This document shows, one piece after another, positions 1 to 4,852 of a DNA stretch of 5,349 nucleotides. Position numbers and translations under genes: made by a program. The stretch is from Truepera sp. Its GTDB lineage: Bacteria > Deinococcota > Deinococci > Deinococcales > Trueperaceae. Numbering within the stretch: the stretch's first letter is position 1; each line of letters opens with the position of its first letter. Location of the stretch: assembly GCA_018333775.1 (NCBI GenBank), contig JAGXSO010000030.1, positions 1 to 5,349 of the forward strand. The letters run 5' to 3'. A model generated the notes under the pieces. The model saw only the letters and a program-made list of their open reading frames with translations. It searched no databases and was not told the DNA's origin.

Positions 1-11
1 GGCCCGAACTT

Positions 12-25
12 CGGTAGAATACCGT
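12..25 (+). promoter_or_regulatory. Leaderless-type -10 element inside a perfect short dyad, upstream of the first small gene
   Basis: TAGAAT at 15-20 fits the TANNNT -10 consensus and lies just 5 nt before the ATG at 26, so transcription would start at or next to the start codon. No Shine-Dalgarno is present. The same bases form a perfect dyad, CGGTA-GAA-TACCG (12-24), so the -10 is embedded in an inverted repeat that could be an operator or merely chance. The -35 hexamer would fall before base 1 and cannot be seen. The layout is known from Deinococcus/Thermus genes; its use here is inferred. Confidence 0.55.
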
Positions 26-304
26 ATGTTCTTTCGGCGTGCCAACCCCAACTTCAAGCATGAGGGTAACTTTCTACTGGCCCGGGTGCGCACCAACAAG
101 CACGGGGAGATCATCAAGGTGCGGCTCTCAAAGACTAGCGAGATGAGCGCTCAGGGTCGCGGCTACTTCATTCGTAAGACGCTGACCGGCTCCCAGACGC
201 TCGATCAGGCGGTGCTGGAGGTCGAGATGACCCGCGGCCATGCCGTAACTAACGCCACTGTGGACGGCGGCGAGCTGATCCCGGTGCGGGAGTGGCGGGA
301 CTGA
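26..304 (+). CDS. Conserved small hypothetical protein (Deinococcota-type), 92 aa
   Basis: This is a small soluble protein with no signal peptide or membrane segment. It starts MFFRR, has a basic N-terminal half (VRTNKHGEIIKVRLSK, residues 21-36), a Gly/aromatic stretch GRGYFIRK (44-51), then an acidic beta-rich C-terminal half ending GGELIPVREW (81-90). The alternating hydrophobic pattern suggests a small mostly-beta domain. I recall similar short hypotheticals in Thermus/Meiothermus genomes, but I know no function and did not search. The ATG at 26 is supported by the TAGAAT box 5 nt upstream, implying a leaderless mRNA. The next gene on the same strand starts 134 bp downstream beyond a hairpin-forming repeat, so co-transcription is uncertain. 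That the frame is real is supported by the promoter placement and by codon composition like that of its neighbours. Confidence 0.75.
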   Translation: MFFRRANPNFKHEGNFLLARVRTNKHGEIIKVRLSKTSEMSAQGRGYFIRKTLTGSQTLDQAVLEVEMTRGHAVTNATVDGGELIPVREWRD

Positions 305-341
305 CTTGTACAGCTTCGGGGGTGTAGGCTGTGGGAAAACA

Positions 342-405
342 GGAAGTGGGAAGTGGGTAGTGGGGTGTGGGACAACCTACTACCGACAACCCACAACCCA
401 CTACC
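342..405. repeat. Degenerate heptamer repeat forming a long imperfect hairpin
   Basis: From 342 to 404 the sequence divides into nine 7-bp units: GGAAGTG (twice), GGTAGTG, GGGTGTG, GGACAAC, CTACTAC, CGACAAC, CCACAAC, CCACTAC. The first half is G-rich and the second half is largely its inverted complement. Bases 356-371 pair with 390-405 over 16 positions with a single G/A mismatch (365 with 396), around an 18-nt loop. Two further pairs (355 with 406 as G-U, 354 with 407) may extend the stem. The design resembles the short tandemly repeated heptamers known from cyanobacterial intergenic regions and may be a dispersed repeat family here. It could also end or attenuate transcription from the upstream gene, although no T-tract follows the stem. 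Role unknown. Confidence 0.75.
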
Positions 406-438
406 TGACAGGCTCGACTACTTTGGTAGGAGAATATT

Positions 439-729
439 GTGCAACGCAGCCGTGAAGAGCTAGAGACCATGACCCATGCCGAGTTGGTCGAGCGGGTGCT
501 CGAGCTGCAAGATCTGCTGCGTGAGGGCTTGGCGGTCCGTGACGCGCTGCATAAGATCCTTAATGACCTGTTGAACGCCAAGGCGCAGGAGGTCGCCTGG
601 TACGCCGAACTGCCCGAGGCGCAGCTCAGCACCGAGGAGTTGGCGGTCAAGCGGGCCTGGGCGCTGACCCGGCAGGCGGTGTCTAACCCGCTCGGGGCGG
701 TGAAGGCCTCGCGCCGCCTGCTTGACTGA
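439..729 (+). CDS. Hypothetical all-helical protein, 96 aa
   Basis: I do not recognise this protein. The start is taken as GTG at 439 because AGGAG (428-432) sits 6 nt upstream, a near-ideal ribosome binding site. An internal ATG (469) would remove ten residues and has no comparable site. The sequence is rich in Leu, Ala and Glu and should be almost entirely alpha-helical. Residues 1-50 have leucines spaced like an amphipathic or coiled-coil helix (ELVERVLELQDLLREGL), followed by a Pro-containing break around PEAQLS (59-64) and a second basic helix ending ASRRLLD. There is no signal peptide or membrane segment. A weak -10-like TACTTT lies at 419-424 without a convincing -35. Its 3' end is only 16 bp from the convergent hydrolase gene, leaving no room for a conventional terminator between them. 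Confidence 0.7.
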   Translation: MQRSREELETMTHAELVERVLELQDLLREGLAVRDALHKILNDLLNAKAQEVAWYAELPEAQLSTEELAVKRAWALTRQAVSNPLGAVKASRRLLD

Positions 730-745
730 GCAGGCAGTCAATCCC

Positions 746-2116
746 TTATACCCTCGGCGGCTTAGCCAAAGCGGCATTCTGGCCCCTCCAGTAGCGCCTG
801 AAATACCACGAACCCCTGATTTTGCCCGGCCTGTTGACCGCGGTGCTGAGGGTCTTTTCCAGTAACTTTTCCTCTTCGCTCAGGGCGTAGTCCATAATCT
901 CCCGCAGGCGGCTCGGGTCAAACATCACTCCCTCGGCAAGCTCGGGACGGCGTCTCGCTTCGCTCGGGTCAGCGCTAGTAGGCAGGGAAGAGAGCTGCTC
1001 GAGCTCAGCCTCCAGGTGGTCGCGCTCGGACAGATAGGCTCCTAGATCGGGGACTTTGTTCTCCAGGACCAGCCGGTGCAGCCGCTCCCGGCGCTGCCAG
1101 AAAGCTACCGCAGCCAAGGCATTATCCTCGCTAAAGGAGAAGTTTTCGCCCTCGATCAACCAGTAGGGCTTGAACAGGGCGAGGCAGGGTGTCGAGCTGC
1201 CGGTGATCAGATAGGTGTTTTGGTCGTTGAGGGAGGCGATAAAGCTGCCGGTGGTATGGTCGCCGTAGATAAAACCGCCGTGCATGCAGACACTCTTGAG
1301 CGAGTGCCGGGTAAACTGCCGCCCTTGCACCGCCGGATGGTGAGAGCGCAGGATCTTTTTCATGGTGCGGCTATCGATGCGGCCCTTCTCCTGCTCCAGT
1401 ACGCTCTGCGTTGTTTGCAGCCGGTCAGCCGAGCAGCTCAGCTTGGTTACTAAGGGATCGCTATAGCACCGGGCAAAGTGAAAGTCGGCCTCGCTCTGGC
1501 ACCACCCCTTCTTCACCGCGTGCCGTACCAGCTCCGGATGGCTGTGGTCGAACTCCTGGCCGATGGAGAGGCGGTTGGAGATGGCGCGTACATCCTTCAC
1601 CCGCTCCGCCGCCCACAAGCTCCCGGCGGTTTCCAGCACCCAGGCGCTCTGCCGATCGGCGATCAAAAAGGAGTTGTGGTAGGTAAAACTCTTGTCATAA
1701 CCGCAGTTGCCGCCCTGGCCATAACGAGCCAGCAGGTCGATCAGCAGCTCCAGGGCTGCTTCGCTGCTGTTGCACCGCTCCAGGACCAGCCGCAGCAGAT
1801 CCATTCCTAAGAGTCTCGGTTGCGCGCTGTATTTTTCCCTGGTAAAAACCGCCTCGTTACCGATAGTCAGGCCAAATTCGTTGCAGCCCATCTCAGCGCC
1901 CCACATCCACGAGGGCTTGAGCAGCAGCGCTTCGTAAGTCTCCTCAGCCTGATCGACCTCAATATAGGTACACTTGACCTTAGCCCCTTTGGGATGCTGC
2001 TGGCGCGGGACTCGGATCAGGATCAGCGGTTCGTTGGGCTGACGGTCGCTATTTTTGGCAAACAGGACCGAGCCGTCTTGGGTTGAATTGCCCAGCGCCA
2101 CCATGGTATCGCACAT
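746..2116 (-). CDS. Secernin-like Ntn hydrolase, peptidase C69 family (456 aa)
   Basis: This is predicted to be an N-terminal-nucleophile hydrolase of the secernin/C69 dipeptidase type, cleaving peptide or other amide bonds in the cytoplasm; the substrate is unknown. The N-terminus MCDTMVALGNSTQDGSVLFA is the family hallmark. Cys2 would be exposed as nucleophile by removal of Met1, and KNSDRQPNEP (21-30) follows as in secernins. Other family-like segments are GAEMGCNEFGLTIGNEAVF (73-91), GQGGNCGYDKSFTYHNSFLI (133-152) and CMHGG (277-281). The C-terminus has the usual WYFRRYW-type end (437-443). The start is fixed by the required Cys2 and by GAGGAG (2123-2128) 6 nt upstream. The gene lies 45 bp downstream of the acetamidase-family gene on the same strand, so the two are probably co-transcribed. 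Residues ~381-397 look like a repeat-derived in-frame insertion. Family assignment is confident; a specific activity is not claimed. Confidence 0.88.
   Translation of the reverse strand: MCDTMVALGNSTQDGSVLFAKNSDRQPNEPLILIRVPRQQHPKGAKVKCTYIEVDQAEETYEALLLKPSWMWGAEMGCNEFGLTIGNEAVFTREKYSAQPRLLGMDLLRLVLERCNSSEAALELLIDLLARYGQGGNCGYDKSFTYHNSFLIADRQSAWVLETAGSLWAAERVKDVRAISNRLSIGQEFDHSHPELVRHAVKKGWCQSEADFHFARCYSDPLVTKLSCSADRLQTTQSVLEQEKGRIDSRTMKKILRSHHPAVQGRQFTRHSLKSVCMHGGFIYGDHTTGSFIASLNDQNTYLITGSSTPCLALFKPYWLIEGENFSFSEDNALAAVAFWQRRERLHRLVLENKVPDLGAYLSERDHLEAELEQLSSLPTSADPSEARRRPELAEGVMFDPSRLREIMDYALSEEEKLLEKTLSTAVNRPGKIRGSWYFRRYWRGQNAALAKPPRV
926..976 (-). repeat. Putative in-frame mobile palindromic repeat (RPELVEG-like) inside the hydrolase gene
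   Basis: On the coding strand this stretch encodes ADPSEARRRPELAEGV (residues ~382-397), flanked by an ordinary helical sequence (HLEAELEQLSS before, SRLREIMDYALSEEEKLLEK after). The peptide closely resembles the RPELVEG / SEARRRPELVEG-type translation of short dispersed repeats that I recall from many GC-rich bacterial genomes, where they can lie inside reading frames. The DNA contains short self-complementary GCGAAGC/GCTTCGC-like and CGAG motifs. Its boundaries are approximate. The interpretation is from recall plus the odd composition relative to the surrounding protein; no second copy of the whole element is present in the window. Confidence 0.5.
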
Positions 2117-2161
2117 TAACGACTCCTCGCCAACAGGCTGGCCGCCGAACCCAGAGCGGCG

Positions 2162-3097
2162 TTACTGGCGGAACACCGCCAGCGGCAGCAGCGCGCTGAC
2201 CACATACTGCCCGGCGTCGACAATCTCAGAGAGCTTGAGATCGACAACTAGGCTGGCCAGCACATAGGCATCGACCGGCGGCAGGCTATATGTTTGGGCG
2301 ATATGGTCAACCATCGCATCAACAGCGTCCTTGGCGGCCTGCAGCAGATCAGGGCCGACCCCGGTGGTGCCGTAGAAGCCGGCCTGGTTGACCCGGGGCG
2401 TCAACCCTCCGGCTGTGACGAACTGCGGGGCAGGGATGCGCCGCCCCCGCTGCAGCGTGAAGCGCAGCGCCGCGTACATCGGCGCCTCGATGCCGGTGAC
2501 GCACACCTCGCCGTCGCCCTGGGCGGCGTGGGCGTCCCCGCAGCTAAACAACGCGCCGCGCTCCTGCACCGGCAGGTACAGCGTGGTGCCGCGGGTAAGC
2601 TGGCGCGTGTCGAGGTTGCCGCCGAACCTTCCTGGAGGCATCACCGCCTGAGCCTGAGCGCCGGCCGGGCAGACGCCCATGGTGCCAAAAAACGGCTCGA
2701 TGGGGATGGCGATATCTTCGCGCAGGAAGGCAACGTCACCGCCGGTGAGGTCAAAGATCCGCAGGTACGGCTCGCTGAAGCGCTCAGCCAGCAGGCCGAA
2801 GCCGGGGATAATACCGGTCCAGCCCCAACCCTGGGTGTGGATATCGAGCACTTCAACGGCCAGGGTGTCCCCCGGCTCGGCGCCATGCACCTCAATTGGG
2901 CCGCAGAGCGGGTAGACCCGGTTCCAGTCCAGGTTAGTGATCACCGCGGCGGTCGAGGCCGGAGTGATCTGGTTGTCGCTAACGTCGCGCGTCCAGACCA
3001 CCACCGTGTCGCCGCTCTCGATAGTCAGCAGGGGCTGGTGGCGGGTGTCCCAGGTAAAATGCACGCGGTCAGTCGGTGCGTAGAGGGTACGGGGCAT
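2162..3097 (-). CDS. Acetamidase/formamidase family protein (311 aa)
   Basis: This belongs to the FmdA/AmdA family, metal-dependent amidases that release ammonia from formamide, acetamide or related short amides; the true substrate cannot be read from sequence. Family motifs appear in order: ESGDTVVVWTRD (27-38), HGAEPGDTLAVEVLDI (71-86), PFFGTMGVCP (135-144), PGRFGGNLDTR (155-165) and CGDAHAAQGDGEVCVTGIE (186-204). The last contains the conserved Asp/His/Glu cluster thought to line the metal site. The C-terminal helix, VDAYVLASLVVDLKLSEIVD (275-294), is also typical. Length is normal for the family and there is no signal peptide, so it is cytoplasmic. The ATG at 3097 has GGAGG (3103-3107) 5 nt upstream and a good promoter beyond it. 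It is the first gene of a likely two-gene operon with the secernin-like hydrolase and is divergent from the methyltransferase gene. Confidence 0.9.
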   Translation of the reverse strand: MPRTLYAPTDRVHFTWDTRHQPLLTIESGDTVVVWTRDVSDNQITPASTAAVITNLDWNRVYPLCGPIEVHGAEPGDTLAVEVLDIHTQGWGWTGIIPGFGLLAERFSEPYLRIFDLTGGDVAFLREDIAIPIEPFFGTMGVCPAGAQAQAVMPPGRFGGNLDTRQLTRGTTLYLPVQERGALFSCGDAHAAQGDGEVCVTGIEAPMYAALRFTLQRGRRIPAPQFVTAGGLTPRVNQAGFYGTTGVGPDLLQAAKDAVDAMVDHIAQTYSLPPVDAYVLASLVVDLKLSEIVDAGQYVVSALLPLAVFRQ

Positions 3098-3127
3098 AGG
3101 TACCTCCGGTAAGTTCGCTACTCGTTC

Positions 3128-3156
3128 AATCTAACATGCCGGCGGGGCCGCTTCAA
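3128..3156 (-). promoter_or_regulatory. Extended -10 promoter for the acetamidase-hydrolase operon
   Basis: Read on the minus strand, TTGAAG (3151-3156) serves as -35, followed by exactly 17 bp, then TAGATT (3128-3133) as -10 with an upstream TG giving TGTTAGATT, an extended -10. Transcription would begin near 3121, leaving a leader of about 24 nt with GGAGG before the ATG at 3097. No terminator-like hairpin was seen in the 45-bp gap before the hydrolase gene, so both genes are likely read from here. Confidence 0.6.
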
Positions 3157-3186
3157 TCTTTGATCAGCCAAGTGCCGATTTCGGGG

Positions 3187-3192
3187 TACGAT
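3187..3192 (+). promoter_or_regulatory. Leaderless-type -10 box for the methyltransferase gene
   Basis: TACGAT matches TANNNT and ends 6 nt before the ATG at 3199, with no Shine-Dalgarno in between. This is nearly the same layout as at 15-26, suggesting a leaderless mRNA. A -35 at 17-bp spacing (3164-3169, TCAGCC) is poor; TTGATC (3160-3165) is better but 21 bp away. Regulation of the methyltransferase could therefore depend on an activator, or the promoter could simply be weak. Confidence 0.45.
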
Positions 3193-3198
3193 GGCGCT

Positions 3199-4092
3199 AT
3201 GGTGCCACAGGTAGTTGCGCTTTTTCCTACTGACACGCTACTGGGGCTGAGGGAGACCAGCCACCTGATCTTGCAGGGCGACGCTCGAGCTGCGCTACGC
3301 CTGGTGGCGGACGCCTCGGTTCACTTGATCGTGACCTCCCCGCCGTACTGGAACCTCAAGCGCTACGAAGACGCGCCGGGTCAGATGGGGCACATTGAGG
3401 ACTACGAGACGTTCTTGAGTGAGCTGGCCAAGGTTTGGCACGAGGCCTACCGCGTGCTGGCGCCGGGTGGGCGGCTGGTGGTGGTGGTAGGGGATGTGGC
3501 AGTGGCGCGGCGCAAGTTTGGCCGCCACCTGGTTTTTCCGCTCCATGCCGATATTCAGGTACAGTGTCGCAAGATCGGCTTTGACAACCTTAATCCGATT
3601 ATCTGGTACAAGATCGCTAACGCCACCCTCGAGGTGCAAAACGGCTCGAGCTTTCTGGGCAAGCCTTACGAGCCTAACGCCATTATCAAGACCGACATCG
3701 AGTATATCCTGATGCAGCGCAAGCCGGGCGGCTACCGCAAGCCTACCGCCGAGCAGCGCGAACTTTCGCGCATCCCCAAAGAGCTGTTTAACCGCTGGTT
3801 CCGTCAGATCTGGGATGATCTACCGGGAGCTTCGACCCGCCATCACCCGGCCCCCTATCCGCTCGAGCTGGCCGAGCGCCTGGTGCGGATGTTCTCGTTC
3901 GTTGGCGACATGGTGCTCGATCCCTTTATGGGGACGGCAACCACCCTGATAGCGGCGGCGCGCTGGGGACGCAACAGCCTCGGTATCGAAATTTCACCAA
4001 AGTATGTCGAACTGGCCTCAGCGCGGTTTGCCCGAGAAGCCCCCGGTCACGTCTTGCGCCTTAATCATATTGGGGACAGCAGTGACGCTTGA
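3199..4092 (+). CDS. DNA methyltransferase, beta class, probably N4-cytosine (297 aa)
   Basis: This should transfer a methyl group from S-adenosylmethionine to an exocyclic base amine in a specific DNA site, as the modification half of a restriction system. Motif IV, TSPPYW (residues 46-51), comes first. The middle (~110-210) is where the target-recognition region lies in beta-class enzymes. HPAPYPLELAERLVR (216-230) is motif X, DPFMGTATT (241-249) is motif I (AdoMet loop), and LGIEISPKYVELA (261-273) supplies the motif II acidic residue. This order is beta class; an SPPY catalytic motif is usually N4-cytosine, whereas DPPY marks N6-adenine. The AdoMet loop has Ala where DPFxGxGTT usually has Gly. 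I prefer the ATG at 3199 over the in-frame ATG at 3136: the latter has no ribosome binding site and overlaps the divergent promoter, while 3199 has a -10 box 6 nt upstream. The next gene overlaps by 11 bp. Recognition sequence unknown. Confidence 0.9.
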   Translation: MVPQVVALFPTDTLLGLRETSHLILQGDARAALRLVADASVHLIVTSPPYWNLKRYEDAPGQMGHIEDYETFLSELAKVWHEAYRVLAPGGRLVVVVGDVAVARRKFGRHLVFPLHADIQVQCRKIGFDNLNPIIWYKIANATLEVQNGSSFLGKPYEPNAIIKTDIEYILMQRKPGGYRKPTAEQRELSRIPKELFNRWFRQIWDDLPGASTRHHPAPYPLELAERLVRMFSFVGDMVLDPFMGTATTLIAAARWGRNSLGIEISPKYVELASARFAREAPGHVLRLNHIGDSSDA

Positions 4093-4756
4093 GGAGGTCA
4101 TCGGTAAGGTCATGCAGCGCCAGGCGCGAGATGCAGGGCGGCAGAACCCTTTGGCTGATTACTGCATCGCCGAGCTTGAGGCGCGAGGGCTGTGGGAAGT
4201 GCGCGGCGGAAGCCGGGGCGAGTCAGTAATTCGTGGTCTAGCCAGAGAGAAGACTTGGGACGTGGTATTTAAGCACCCCATCCTGCCGGGGTTAAGCCGG
4301 GAGGAGCGGCTGCTCAAAGAGAAGCCCCGTCTTCTTATCTCGCTGAAGTCGATCATGAGCAACCCGCTGGGCACCCTCCCCAACCGGCTCGATGACCTGG
4401 TTGGAGAGGTCTCCTCGGTGCAGATGTTGTACCCGGAGGTGGTGATCGGCTATGTCGTGCTGCTCGACCGCGGCGCTCCCACCAAACGGAAGTCGGGCCT
4501 AGTTTATCCGCAAGGAGACGCGCTGTCTGAGCCTTACCGCCGGTTCCGCGAGGGGATCGCGCGCTTAGCCGTGCGCCGTCCGCCGCTGTGGGCGCAAGGG
4601 CTGATCGAGGCCGGGTGGGTAATCGAGATCGACACCCGTAACGATCAGCTCTTGGTCGATCAGCCCCAGAGCCTTCTCGAGGGCAAAATGTTCTTTGACA
4701 CCCTGGTGGACACCTTGCGCGTGCGCGAACCGGCTCTCTTTACGCCACCGCCGTGA
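4082..4756 (+). CDS. Putative type II restriction endonuclease, unclassified (224 aa)
   Basis: No family is recognised by motif alone. The role is inferred from context: it overlaps the methyltransferase gene by 11 bp on the same strand and has the size of a type II endonuclease. The most suggestive block is TWDVVFK (58-64) followed by PRLLISLKS (82-90) and then NRLDDLVGEVSSVQMLYPEV (101-120). A hydrophobic strand ending in a lysine after an upstream Asp (D60, K89) recalls the PD-(D/E)xK fold, but the residue before x is Ser87, not Asp or Glu. D104, D105 or E109 may compensate. It is soluble, with no signal peptide. The GTG at 4082 is chosen because GGGGA (4072-4076) lies 5 nt upstream and it gives tight coupling to the methyltransferase. 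ATG 4004 would overlap too far, and ATG 4112 lacks a well-spaced site. A non-nuclease partner protein remains possible. Confidence 0.62.
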   Translation: MTLEEVIGKVMQRQARDAGRQNPLADYCIAELEARGLWEVRGGSRGESVIRGLAREKTWDVVFKHPILPGLSREERLLKEKPRLLISLKSIMSNPLGTLPNRLDDLVGEVSSVQMLYPEVVIGYVVLLDRGAPTKRKSGLVYPQGDALSEPYRRFREGIARLAVRRPPLWAQGLIEAGWVIEIDTRNDQLLVDQPQSLLEGKMFFDTLVDTLRVREPALFTPPP

Positions 4757-4766
4757 CCGGATCAGC

Positions 4767-4797
4767 GCTTCGCGAAATTACTCGGGCGAAGCCTTAT
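4767..4797 (+). terminator. Possible weak hairpin terminator after the endonuclease gene
   Basis: GCTTCGC (4767-4773) can pair perfectly over 7 bp with GCGAAGC (4786-4792), with a 12-nt loop, and CTTATT follows the stem. It begins ten bases after the stop codon of the endonuclease gene. The T-tract is poor, and the right arm is part of the first 19-bp tandem repeat, so the pairing could be incidental. Further repeat copies could substitute as right arm. Confidence 0.3.
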
Positions 4798-4852
4798 TAC
4801 TCGGGCGAAGCCTTATTACTCGGGCGAAGCCTTATTACTCGGGCGAAGCCTT
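4777..4852. repeat. Four perfect tandem copies of a 19-bp unit
   Basis: The unit ATTACTCGGGCGAAGCCTT occurs head-to-tail at 4777-4795, 4796-4814, 4815-4833 and 4834-4852 without a mismatch. Its core GGGCGAAGCC occurs once more, isolated, at 4900-4909. Each internal junction reads TTATTA on this strand, that is TAATAA on the minus strand. Because 19 is not a multiple of 3, the three junctions (4794, 4813, 4832) place double stops in all three minus-strand frames, and the aminotransferase ends at one of them. The array lies between two convergent genes. Perfect identity implies recent expansion, for example by replication slippage. Confidence 0.95.

Noticed and set aside
730..745. Bidirectional terminator between the convergent small gene and the hydrolase
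   Set aside because: The gap is 16 bp and contains no inverted repeat or T-run.
460..777. Minus-strand frame of 105 codons over the small helical gene
   Set aside because: It overlaps the plus-strand gene that has a good ribosome binding site, and it runs into the end of the hydrolase gene; the translation looks like a shadow.
2294..3112. Long 272-codon open frame on the plus strand
   Set aside because: It lies wholly antisense to the well-supported acetamidase-family gene. Its Arg/Gly/Ala-rich translation has no recognisable domain, as expected for a GC-rich shadow frame.
4777..4852. CRISPR array
   Set aside because: The 19-bp units abut directly with no spacers, are shorter than CRISPR repeats, and no cas gene is nearby.
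926..4852. Common origin of the hydrolase insert and the 19-bp array
   Set aside because: They share only short CGAAGC/CTCGGG words, which are frequent in GC-rich DNA; no extended similarity is visible.
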